5,174 nt of DNA from the NCBI GenBank assembly GCA_020050895.1, contig JAGVJW010000053.1, positions 1 to 5,174 on the forward strand, read 5' to 3'. The stretch comes from a bacterium. Its GTDB lineage: Bacteria > Bacteroidota > Ignavibacteria > Kapaibacteriales > Kapaibacteriaceae. The notes below the pieces were generated by a model, which worked only from the letters and a program-made list of their open reading frames with translations, had not been told where the DNA came from and made no database searches. The translations under genes were made by a program, and so were the position numbers. Below are positions 1 through 5,174 of the stretch, in pieces (positions within the stretch are counted from its first letter, which is position 1; each line of letters starts with the position of its first letter).

Positions 1-684
1 AATTCGTATTTCTTCTGCCGACATGCTAACGCCCCCTTCCAAAGGAATAAAGAGCGTCAACTGGTCCTGACCTGCCGGATCTTCGATGTGTCGGAGCCCT
101 GCAGTGCGGTAGCGTTCAATAATAGACAGCGTCCTATCCAGTTCTGCCTGAAGCTTATCGCGTTCCTCTTCGACGGCTGAGGGTGCGGCAGGCCGATCGT
201 CGAAATTATCCTGGAGTTCCTGGAAAAGCTGCGTACGAGTTTCAAGTTCGAGGCGCAGCTGCATTAACTGTTGGGATAGATCGGCGTGCTCGGCAAGGCG
301 AGTGTGGGCCTCGGCCAGATCGGCTTCAAGGGCAACAATTTTGTCCTCCAACCGACCAATCGAACCGCCATGCCGGGTATCCGTAATATCCGGCATCACG
401 TTTTTATCCTCAAGAAGAGCGATTCTTTCAACAAAGTTATCCACCCGCTCCTGCAGGTCCGACTCGCTCCTGCGCAACTGAGCCATCTGCATCTGGAGCT
501 GGGCATTCTCCTGCCTGAGTGTAACTATTACATCCGCTCCCTTCCTTACAACATCCCACATGCGTTGCACGGCAAGGCTGACACCCTCGCTCGGACGTCC
601 AGAGACAGACGACTGCATCGCCGCATCCTGCAGCGGGCTTCCCTCTTGTTGTTGTTCCTGTTGCGGTTGTATTTGTTGCGCCAT
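1..684 (-). CDS. coiled-coil protein, paralogue of the neighbouring 191-aa protein (3' end outside window)
   Basis: The frame opens at ATG 684-682 and stays open for 228 codons to the left edge, so the C-terminus is missing. A strong Shine-Dalgarno (AGGGGAG, minus strand, 697-691) lies 6 bases before the ATG, which fixes the start. Residues 1-30 are Gln-rich and look disordered. Residues 33-120 align without gaps to residues 34-121 of the next gene upstream and carry the shared motif MWDVVRKGADVIVTLRQEN (42-60) and RLEDKIVAL (111-119). Residues about 56-98 and 108-195 have heptad-like Leu/Ile spacing with many Glu, Gln and Arg, suggesting a long coiled coil. Then follows QDQLTLFIPLEG, possibly a beta strand opening a C-terminal domain. 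There is no signal peptide or membrane segment, so it is probably cytoplasmic. It is the third gene of the pheT operon, 35 bases after its paralogue. Function unknown; a structural or division-related role is only a guess from the coiled coil. Confidence 0.85.
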   Translation of the reverse strand, partial: MAQQIQPQQEQQQEGSPLQDAAMQSSVSGRPSEGVSLAVQRMWDVVRKGADVIVTLRQENAQLQMQMAQLRRSESDLQERVDNFVERIALLEDKNVMPDITDTRHGGSIGRLEDKIVALEADLAEAHTRLAEHADLSQQLMQLRLELETRTQLFQELQDNFDDRPAAPSAVEEERDKLQAELDRTLSIIERYRTAGLRHIEDPAGQDQLTLFIPLEGGVSMSAEEIRI

Positions 685-719
685 TCAGATCTCCCCTCAG
701 TGAATCAGCGGTAGAAGGT

Positions 720-1295
720 TCATCGGCCAGCCGGAGATAATGCCCCAAGGGCAGTTGTGGCTGCTGCCACAATCGATCTAACCGTTGAGTCCACCTGATC
801 CGCTCCAACGGAGCGCTCGTCGTCTCGGATCGTTACTGTTATCGTGATGTTCCTTGGCACCTGCGATGGTACCGTTAATACCTTTCCTGCCTTCCGATCC
901 TTTTGCGCCTCCCCTGAATCGGAAAAATCACCGGGCAATTCCACAACTCTGTCTTCCAGCCTATCTATCGATACCGTGTTTGGAGCCTCTGCCATCTCTG
1001 GCTTGGCACGCTGCTCTTCGAGTGTTGCTATTCGCTGTAGAAATTCCTCCAGCCTGTCGTGCATCTGACGTTCCGATTTGCGCAACGCCGATTGCTCGGA
1101 TCTCAATATCGCATTTTCTTCGCGTAATGCAACAATTACATCTGTGCTCTTGCGCACAATTTCCCACATCTGTTTCATCGACGCTTCGATTCCTTCGCGC
1201 ACTTCAGGCCGATCGCTGTCGGGCATGTCGTACGGCCGATCCGCCGGATCTCCATGAGGTGGAATGTTTGGTCTCTCTGATGATTGTTGTGCCAT
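720..1295 (-). CDS. hypothetical coiled-coil protein, 191 aa, pheT-linked
   Basis: A complete ORF from ATG 1295 to TGA 722-720. It starts 3 bases after the pheT stop, with a GGAAG/AGGT-type ribosome-binding sequence lying inside the end of pheT, so it is cotranscribed and probably translationally coupled. Residues 1-32 are rich in Pro, Asp and Arg (likely disordered). Residues 40-96 form an amphipathic helix or coiled coil with the motif MWEIVRKSTDVIVALREEN (43-61). RLEDRVVEL (112-120) is followed at once by a Pro/Gly break. Residues 148-191 begin with the alternating hydrophobic strand NITITVTI and continue as an Ala-rich helix (VRSIVAAATTALG). It is a tandem paralogue of the next gene but lacks that protein's extra coiled-coil stretch of roughly 75 residues. 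There is no signal peptide or transmembrane segment. I do not recognise the family. The strand-then-helix C-terminus faintly recalls ZapA-type proteins, but the similarity is too weak to name it. Confidence 0.85.
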   Translation of the reverse strand: MAQQSSERPNIPPHGDPADRPYDMPDSDRPEVREGIEASMKQMWEIVRKSTDVIVALREENAILRSEQSALRKSERQMHDRLEEFLQRIATLEEQRAKPEMAEAPNTVSIDRLEDRVVELPGDFSDSGEAQKDRKAGKVLTVPSQVPRNITITVTIRDDERSVGADQVDSTVRSIVAAATTALGALSPAGR

Positions 1296-1298
1296 GCT

Positions 1299-3827
1299 CT
1301 ACCTGCTTCCCCGAATAAGTGCACCGAGCTCCTGCTCTGTAGCCCGGATGATGACATTCAAAGAATCCTCGATCTCTTCGTCGATAAGCGTCTTCACATC
1401 GCTGCGGAACGTAAGCCCCACTGCCACGCTCTTCCTGCCCCGCCCTATCGACTCAACATCGCGATACACATCAAAAACACGCACATCCCTGCATGTTGCC
1501 GGCGCTGCTGCCCGAATAATCGAAACAATTCGGCCAGCAGTTATTTCTTCGTCTACAATGAGTGCAAGATCCCTCCTCACACTCGGAAATTGTCCAATTT
1601 TATTATAAACTCGTTGAGCTTGTGCTGCCACAAACACTGCATCGAGTTCCTTCAGCGAAATCTCAGCGGCAAATACGGCGGCGTCTATTCCAAATTGCGC
1701 TGCAACTTCCGGATCCACCAATCCTGCCATGCCGATTACTTCGGCATTCGCCAGAACTTCCACACTGTTTGCAGACCAGATGCCCTGTGCCCTCGCAGGC
1801 CTTGTGGCCAGCGGCCCCAGAATACCAATGTCGCCCAGCAAATCGAACAAATCCAGTTCGCGCTCCGGAGCGCTCCAGTGCTGCTCATATTCACCAGTTA
1901 TCAATACTGCGAGATGTTCGCGCTGCACAACGTTGTCGGCCCAGGTAAACACATTGCCAATCTCGCACAACCGAATTGTACTTGCGTTGTAACGAATGTT
2001 TAACGAAGCAACAGTTAACAGCGATGGTACCAGCGACGTTCTCAGTGCGCTGAATTCCACTCCCAACGGATTCTTCACCTTCACAATGCCTGTACCGGTG
2101 AGCTCGGCATTCCCTGGACTCGTAAGCACCGTGGTTAAACAATCGGAATATCCACGCGCAACAAGCAGCATGCGCAGACTGCGGTGTGTTGCTACTCTGT
2201 TTCCAAATACATGGAGTGGTGCACCACCTGCCGATGTTTTACTCACCGGCATTTCCAGACTGATGACTGCCGACGCCGCATCGTCGATGTTGTTGATGCC
2301 ATGGAAGCGCATCACCTCTTCCGAAAAGTCGATCTCTTCTTTGAGGTCCGCTCTCCAGGTAGGGGGCTTTACCACGCAGGAATCGGAAGTGACGTTAGAA
2401 ACCGTACATCCAAGGGCAGTAAAGATGTTTATCATCTCATCGTTTAATACCTGTGCACCAAGAATATTTCGGATTCTTCCAAACCGTACTTCAATTTTTA
2501 GAGGTTCAAGCAACCTGCCAGGTCCGGCAACGTCACGCTCAGCTGCATGCGAACCGGGAATAAGCGTCAGGATAAGGTTCGTTGCCCTATCGAGCGCATT
2601 TAGCACATTGCCTGGATCGACACCTCGTTCAAACCTATACGACGCATCGGTAGAGAGACCCAGAACCTTTGCCGTCCGCCGAATGCTTGCCGGATCGAAG
2701 TAGGCGCTTTCGAGCACGATGTCTGTAGTGCTGACATCGATCTCAGAGTTCTCGCCGCCCATTACACCAGCAATGGCAATGCCCCCTTCCATATCACAAA
2801 TCATCAACGTATCGGGCGAAACATCGCGCACCTTACCATCAAGCGTCACAAAACGTTCAACCTCACCAGCTTCCCGAACATTGAGCTTCGAACGATGAAC
2901 CCTTATGCGCGAACCGCGAACCTTGGCGAAATCGAAGGCGTGAAGAGGCTGACCAAGCTCCATGTTGACGTAGTTCGTAACGTCGACGATTACATTACGC
3001 GGTCGCAACCCGCACGCCACAAGCCTATCCTGCAGCCACTTAGACGACGGACCGATAGTAACATTCGTTATTTTCTGCAGAGCATAGAAGGGAGCAAGAT
3101 GTTCGTCGACGCTGTGTATCAACCCAGATGGATTTTCTACTCTCTGTTCATTCCCTACCAAAACCATTTCGCCGTTCTCTTTTCCCTTCACCTTAAACGC
3201 ATTTTGCTCAATATCTTTACCATGTATCGTCTGGTACGCCTGTATTTCTCGTGCAATCCCTGTGTGCGACAGACAATCGGCACGGTTAGGAGTAACGGCT
3301 ACATCGTACACAACCTCCGTCTGGCCGATTACTTCCGCCAGAGCCCTACCTGGAGACAATTCAGAATTCGCCGACGATCCAAGAACCCAAATCCCATCAT
3401 TCTCTTCCCGATCAGGTTTCCCCTTCTCATCATCCCTACCCAACTCCGCCTTACTGCAAATCATTCCATTCGATTGCACGCCCCTTACCATTCTCTTACC
3501 AATTATAAAGCCCCCATTGGGGACAACGGCGCCATCGAGGGCAACCGGCACAAATTGTCCGGCAGCCACATTAGCGGCACCGCAAACAATCGTACGTGGC
3601 AGGGATTCACCAACATCAACCAGGCACACAGAGAGCTTATCGGCATTGGGATGGCGCTCACATTCGAGAACCAAACCAACAACGAACCGGTTTAGGGCAG
3701 CAGAACGATGTTCGATATGCTCCACCTCCAGACCCAAGTCTGTGAGCACATCAGCCACCCGTTCCGGCCTCCAAATTGTCGGGTCCAAATCGACGAACTC
3801 CGACACCCACCCATGAACAATTTTCAT
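1299..3827 (-). CDS. pheT: phenylalanine--tRNA ligase beta subunit
   Basis: It encodes the beta subunit of the cytoplasmic (alpha-beta)2 synthetase that charges tRNA-Phe; beta binds tRNA and edits mischarged Tyr, while alpha (PheS) holds the aminoacylation site. The product is 842 aa, near the usual 790-840. Domains seen: N-terminal segment MKIVHGWVSEFVDLD; EMAP-II/OB-like tRNA-binding domain, about 47-155 (HPNADKLSVC, GVQSNGMICS); B3/B4 editing region, about 174-405 (TPNRADCLSHTGIARE, DVTNYVNMELGQPLHAFD, GVMGGENSEI, SYRFERGVDP); B5 domain, about 442-513 (PPTWRADLKEEIDFSEEV); synthetase-like core with NPLGVEFSALRTSLVPSLL (586-604); C-terminal anticodon-binding FDX-ACB domain, about 748-840 (FPSVRRDLALIV). 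All parts are present and the reading frame is intact. I chose ATG 3827 because it gives the standard family N-terminus; the in-frame TTG at 3857 lies inside the promoter box. pheS is not adjacent here. Stop is TAG. Confidence 0.98.
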   Translation of the reverse strand: MKIVHGWVSEFVDLDPTIWRPERVADVLTDLGLEVEHIEHRSAALNRFVVGLVLECERHPNADKLSVCLVDVGESLPRTIVCGAANVAAGQFVPVALDGAVVPNGGFIIGKRMVRGVQSNGMICSKAELGRDDEKGKPDREENDGIWVLGSSANSELSPGRALAEVIGQTEVVYDVAVTPNRADCLSHTGIAREIQAYQTIHGKDIEQNAFKVKGKENGEMVLVGNEQRVENPSGLIHSVDEHLAPFYALQKITNVTIGPSSKWLQDRLVACGLRPRNVIVDVTNYVNMELGQPLHAFDFAKVRGSRIRVHRSKLNVREAGEVERFVTLDGKVRDVSPDTLMICDMEGGIAIAGVMGGENSEIDVSTTDIVLESAYFDPASIRRTAKVLGLSTDASYRFERGVDPGNVLNALDRATNLILTLIPGSHAAERDVAGPGRLLEPLKIEVRFGRIRNILGAQVLNDEMINIFTALGCTVSNVTSDSCVVKPPTWRADLKEEIDFSEEVMRFHGINNIDDAASAVISLEMPVSKTSAGGAPLHVFGNRVATHRSLRMLLVARGYSDCLTTVLTSPGNAELTGTGIVKVKNPLGVEFSALRTSLVPSLLTVASLNIRYNASTIRLCEIGNVFTWADNVVQREHLAVLITGEYEQHWSAPERELDLFDLLGDIGILGPLATRPARAQGIWSANSVEVLANAEVIGMAGLVDPEVAAQFGIDAAVFAAEISLKELDAVFVAAQAQRVYNKIGQFPSVRRDLALIVDEEITAGRIVSIIRAAAPATCRDVRVFDVYRDVESIGRGRKSVAVGLTFRSDVKTLIDEEIEDSLNVIIRATEQELGALIRGSR

Positions 3828-3854
3828 ATACCTGGTGATTACAGGATAGACAGG

Positions 3855-3862
3855 CAAAGATA
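3855..3862 (-). promoter_or_regulatory. pheT promoter, Bacteroidota-type -7 box
   Basis: Reading the minus strand, TATCTTTG matches TAnnTTTG exactly and lies 27 bases before the pheT ATG. The start of transcription would fall near 3848, giving a leader of about 20 bases. No convincing TTG -33 element is seen at 19-21 bases upstream. The nonamer GTATCTTTG is identical to the one in front of the tRNA gene. A short leader leaves no room for a T-box or an attenuator. Confidence 0.6.
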
Positions 3863-3925
3863 CTTTTTATGGAAGGGGGCTAGCATTCGTAGTTATACAC
3901 ATTTAGGAACACATATTACATGCTA

Positions 3926-4054
3926 CTTGGCACCTGGCACATGGCACTTAGCCGTCCGAAGGACCCTTGGCACCTGGCACGAGGCACTTGGCCGTCCGAA
4001 GGACCCTTGGCACCTGGCACGAGGCACTTGGCACCTGGCACATGGCACATGGCA
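3926..4054. repeat. heptanucleotide minisatellite (CNTGGCA-like) with 40-bp higher-order units
   Basis: Fifteen heptamers close to CNTGGCA are visible: four at 3926-3953, four at 3966-3993 and seven at 4006-4054 (variants CTTGGCA, CCTGGCA, CATGGCA, CGAGGCA, CTTAGCC, CTTGGCC). The first two blocks are each followed by the identical 12-mer GTCCGAAGGACC (3954-3965, 3994-4005), making a 28+12 = 40-bp unit, and the third block follows on in phase. The 12-mer contains a small inverted repeat, GTCC-GAA-GGAC. ORFs across the array on either strand encode low-complexity peptides with no support as genes. The array occupies the divergent spacer between pheT and tRNA-fMet and ends 12 bases before the tRNA -7 box. 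Confidence 0.95.
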
Positions 4055-4067
4055 CGAATAAATTCGT
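4054..4067. repeat. inverted repeat next to the tRNA promoter
   Basis: ACGAAT-AA-ATTCGT is a perfect 6-bp inverted repeat with a 2-base centre, joining the last heptamer to the first base of the tRNA -7 box. As a near-palindrome overlapping the spacer of the promoter it could bind a dimeric regulator, but it may equally be chance; there is no other evidence for an operator. Confidence 0.45.
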
Positions 4068-4074
4068 ATCTTTG
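4067..4074 (+). promoter_or_regulatory. tRNA-fMet promoter, Bacteroidota-type -7 box
   Basis: TATCTTTG matches TAnnTTTG exactly and ends 10 bases before the first base of the tRNA, so transcription would start only a few bases upstream of the mature 5' end. At the usual -33 distance there is no TTG; that position is occupied by the heptamer repeat (ATGGCAC). The same octamer serves pheT on the other strand. Confidence 0.65.
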
Positions 4075-4084
4075 TGATCTACAC

Positions 4085-4157
<73 letters not shown>

Positions 4158-4169
4158 CTTAGTTATTAT

Positions 4170-4206
4170 ATAAGCCCTTGTAATTCATAGAGTTGCAGGG
4201 GCTTAT
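4170..4206 (+). terminator. long hairpin downstream of tRNA-fMet, probable terminator
   Basis: The arms 4170-4185 and 4191-4206 pair over 16 positions (ATAAGCCC with GGGCTTAT perfect, then three G-T pairs among further matches) around a 5-base loop. The stem starts 12 bases after the tRNA, where a terminator is expected. The T tract on the plus strand is weak (GAGTTTG). On the minus strand the stem is followed by ATAATAACT, so it may also stop leftward transcription from the thioredoxin/IS patch. Similar AAGCCC...GGGCTT hairpins are, from memory, common after Bacteroidota tRNA genes. Confidence 0.7.
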
Positions 4207-4363
4207 GAGTTTGAAAAAGTTGCAAAAAAAGTTGCCGGGAGAAACGCCGGGAGAAACGCCGGGAGAAACGCCGGGAGAAACGCCGGGAGAATTGCCGGGA
4301 GAATTGCCGGGAGAATCGCCGGGAGATTCGCCGGGAGATTCGTCTCTTGCGGCGCATCCATGA
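4205..4363 (+). CDS. possible 52-aa ORF of PGE-type tetrapeptide repeats (doubtful)
   Basis: ATG 4205 to TGA 4363 reads a basic start (MSLKKLQKKL), then nine tetrapeptides (PGET x4, PGEL x2, PGES, PGDS x2) and a short tail. AGGGG lies 4 bases before the ATG, but both that sequence and the ATG belong to the terminator hairpin, which argues against efficient translation. The repeat frame is open simply because the 12-bp unit has no stop in this phase; opposite-strand frames are open as well. Differences between units change amino acids in every frame, so there is no sign of selection for a protein. Listed because it is the only plus-strand frame with a possible start signal. Confidence 0.15.
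   Translation: MSLKKLQKKLPGETPGETPGETPGETPGELPGELPGESPGDSPGDSSLAAHP
4234..4341. repeat. nine-copy 12-bp tandem repeat GCCGGGAGAAAC
   Basis: Nine 12-bp units are joined without gaps. Units 1-4 are GCCGGGAGAAAC, 5-6 end in AATT, 7 ends in AATC, and 8-9 end in ATTC, so the variants form a stepwise gradient rather than a random mixture, as expected from slippage with local homogenisation. The 12-bp phase extends to the left: GTTGC occurs at 4219 and again at 4231, and AAAAAGTTGC at 4214 and 4226. The right edge abuts the transposase remnant. It lies outside any supported gene. Confidence 0.97.
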
Positions 4364-4499
4364 TACCGAACTTTCTTCACCAGATGTAGATCGAGTTTTG
4401 CGAAACCTTGGGCTTCTTCGATGTCGCTGGTACTCCGTGCTCGTGTGATTCACGAACGATCGCTACGATTTGCTCGTCTCTGAATCAGCTCTTCCTCAT
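4342..4499 (-). pseudogene. IS3-family transposase OrfA remnant (5' part, two nonsense codons)
   Basis: Read from ATG 4499 on the minus strand, the frame gives MRKS*FRDEQIVAIVRE, then SQNSIYIW*RKFGIMDAP, the layout of the N-terminal helix-turn-helix of IS3-family OrfA (HTH_Tnp_1, with the usual MRKSRF-DEQIV start and IY-W-RKFGGMD end of the HTH). A perfect AAAGGAGG ribosome-binding site lies 4 bases before the ATG (minus strand, 4510-4503), so this is the true 5' end of the gene. Both stops (TGA at 4487-4485 and 4379-4377) fall where Arg is normal and can be explained by CGA to TGA changes. After about 53 codons the sequence enters the 12-bp array; the leucine-zipper part of OrfA and all of OrfB (DDE catalytic domain) are missing. 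It is inactive. The IS left end probably lies within 4528-4545, but I could not define an inverted repeat or target duplication. Confidence 0.8.
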
Positions 4500-4509
4500 C
4501 AGTCCTCCT

Positions 4510-4527
4510 TTGAGACTTCCGTCTCAA
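4510..4527. repeat. hairpin just upstream of the transposase ribosome-binding site
   Basis: TTGAGAC-TTCC-GTCTCAA is a perfect 7-bp inverted repeat with a 4-base loop, touching the AAAGGAGG of the OrfA remnant and followed by the palindrome CTTAAG (4528-4533). Insertion sequences often carry hairpins near their left end that block translation of transposase from outside transcripts; that role here is an inference. It lies between the IS coding remnant and the interrupted host ORF. Confidence 0.55.
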
Positions 4528-4694
4528 CTTAAGACTGGTCCGATTTTTTCAACCCACTCCAAACTATCAAAAGTTACTACCGCATCGAATAGATACATCT
4601 CTGCTCAGCTAACCTGCAAGATGTACTTGCTGGAGTGGATACGGGGCATTGAGATGAGTGATAAATCCAGGCTGCCGTGTAGGAGGAATTTCAT
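4524..4694 (-). pseudogene. broken ORF overlapping the thioredoxin gene by ATGA
   Basis: ATG 4694 overlaps the TGA of the upstream thioredoxin-like gene as ATGA, the classical arrangement for coupled translation. The frame reads 29 residues (MKFLLHGSLDLSLISMPRIH and onward) to TGA 4607-4605. It then continues in the same frame as AEMYLFDAVVTFDSLEWVEK and ends at TGA 4526-4524 inside the IS-side hairpin. If the first TGA is a mutated codon, a 55-residue stretch results that stops where the IS-like sequence begins, so this looks like the 5' part of a gene cut by the insertion. I recognise no family. It could also be noncoding sequence that is open by chance, since both pieces are short. Confidence 0.35.
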
Positions 4695-5089
4695 CGGCGC
4701 CCTATCTCTTTTCGTAAGGTCTCCAATAACCTTGGATTTCTTAGTGAGCTTCCCGCTTGAACAATTAGCCCTGCTGGTGAAACCAGAATGGATTGGGGTA
4801 TTGCTTCAGCATTGTAGTAGCGCTTAACTGGAATTGACATGCTCTTGTCGATTAGAATTGAGGCCCAATGTAATCTGTTCTTTTTAACAAAACTCCTAAC
4901 GCGTTCATGGGTATCATCTATTGCTACCATAATGATTTCAACACCTAATTGATCTAGTTCACGTTCCAGAGATTGTAAATATTGAATGTTTTCAATACAC
5001 GGCTTACACCATGTTGCCCAAAAATCTAACAGTATATACTTACCATTCATTCTTGGAAATGTTATGTCCTGTTTGAAGGCACTGCCCAA
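4691..5089 (-). CDS. TlpA/thioredoxin-like thiol-disulfide oxidoreductase, N-terminus shortened
   Basis: The 132-residue frame has a thioredoxin-like fold signature: strand KYILLDFWATWCKPC with the redox pair C28/C31 (WCKPC, 27-31), strand GVEIIMVAIDD, then the cis-proline segment AIPQSILVSPAGLIV (Pro98) and a C-terminal helix. This places it in the TlpA/ResA-like group, which reduces or exchanges disulfides outside the cytoplasm. The C-terminus looks natural. The N-terminus does not: the beta hairpin (APDF-L-D-G type) that precedes the fold is almost absent, no signal or lipoprotein peptide is present, and the frame is closed by TAG at 5095-5093. TTG 5089 lacks a ribosome-binding site; the alternative ATG 5050 would cut into the fold. 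Upstream codons in the same frame (DLDTINLQRSSDLVLIFN, then the TAG) could be the lost part, broken by a nonsense codon, with TGA TGA further up. Base composition is AT-richer than pheT. It is probably a decaying 3' portion of a longer gene. Confidence 0.7.
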   Translation of the reverse strand: MGSAFKQDITFPRMNGKYILLDFWATWCKPCIENIQYLQSLERELDQLGVEIIMVAIDDTHERVRSFVKKNRLHWASILIDKSMSIPVKRYYNAEAIPQSILVSPAGLIVQAGSSLRNPRLLETLRKEIGRR

Positions 5090-5174
5090 AAGCTAGTTGA
5101 AAATTAAAACGAGGTCCGAGCTACGTTGTAGATTAATGGTATCTAAATCAAATAATCATCAACAAGCAGGAACC
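5090..5174. other. no supportable gene; possible eroded 5' end of the thioredoxin-like gene
   Basis: On the minus strand the thioredoxin frame continues upstream with stops at 5095-5093 and a TGA TGA pair near the window edge. The codons between read like protein, but nothing proves it. I see no promoter box of the TAnnTTTG type and no ribosome-binding site here. Confidence 0.3.

Noticed and set aside
437..808. Minus-strand 123-codon ORF overlapping both coiled-coil genes
   Set aside because: It is in another frame across the two paralogues, which have better starts, clear Shine-Dalgarno sites and mutual homology.
2895..3695. Long plus-strand ORF of 266 codons and other plus-strand ORFs between 1264 and 3816
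   Set aside because: They lie antisense to pheT, whose reading frame is unmistakable; their products have no recognisable motifs and no ribosome-binding sites.
3827..3857. TTG 3857 as the pheT start
   Set aside because: It would add ten residues not typical of PheT and lies within the TATCTTTG promoter box; ATG 3827 gives the standard N-terminus.
3828..3925. T-box or phenylalanine attenuator leader for pheT
   Set aside because: The predicted leader is only about 20 bases and no Phe-codon run or alternative hairpins are visible.
3926..4054. TGGCAC repeats as sigma-54 -24 elements
   Set aside because: TGGCAC matches the -24 motif, but no TTGC(A/T) follows five bases later in any unit; the match is a by-product of the heptamer.
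4159..4453. Minus-strand ORFs with SPGV or FSRR repeats
   Set aside because: They arise from the stop-free 12-bp array read in different phases, lack ribosome-binding sites and run antisense to the terminator or through the transposase remnant in the wrong frame.
4408..4827. Plus-strand 139-codon ORF
   Set aside because: It runs antisense to the OrfA remnant, the coupled ORF and the thioredoxin-like gene, and its product shows no domain.

Overview
The window looks like a chromosomal segment from a bacterium of the FCB group (Bacteroidota/Chlorobiota/Ignavibacteria/Kapabacteria-like). Two octamers TATCTTTG match the TAnnTTTG -7 promoter box typical of that group, and each sits correctly placed in front of a gene (pheT on the minus strand, an initiator tRNA on the plus strand). 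Several genes also carry clear Shine-Dalgarno sequences, which fits Chlorobiota/Ignavibacteria-like lineages better than classical Bacteroidota. The lineage is an inference; no species can be named.

Left part (1-3827, minus strand): a compact operon reading right to left. pheT encodes the complete beta subunit of phenylalanyl-tRNA synthetase. Three bases after its stop comes a 191-residue coiled-coil protein, and 35 bases further a second coiled-coil protein that runs off the left edge. The second gene is open to the window edge. The two coiled-coil proteins are tandem paralogues (about 37 identities in 88 ungapped positions, counted by eye) and neither has a function I can name. pheS is not in the window.

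Middle (3828-4206): a divergent intergenic region. It holds the pheT promoter, a heptanucleotide minisatellite organised into 40-bp higher-order units, a short inverted repeat, the promoter of an initiator tRNA-fMet gene, the tRNA itself (no encoded CCA, C1xU72 mismatch), and a 16-bp-stem hairpin that probably ends its transcript.

Right part (4207-5174): a decayed, AT-richer accessory patch. It holds a nine-copy 12-bp tandem array, the 5' end of an IS3-family transposase orfA on the minus strand with two in-frame TGA codons and its 3' part replaced by the array, a broken ORF that overlaps the preceding gene by ATGA, and a TlpA/thioredoxin-like gene with an intact WCKPC site but a shortened N-terminus. 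The best reading is that an insertion sequence landed in a small thioredoxin-containing operon beside the tRNA gene and the whole patch has since eroded, with the 12-bp array expanding at its edge. I see no complete novel system; the most interesting unexplained items are the paralogous coiled-coil pair behind pheT and the two different minisatellites bracketing the initiator tRNA.
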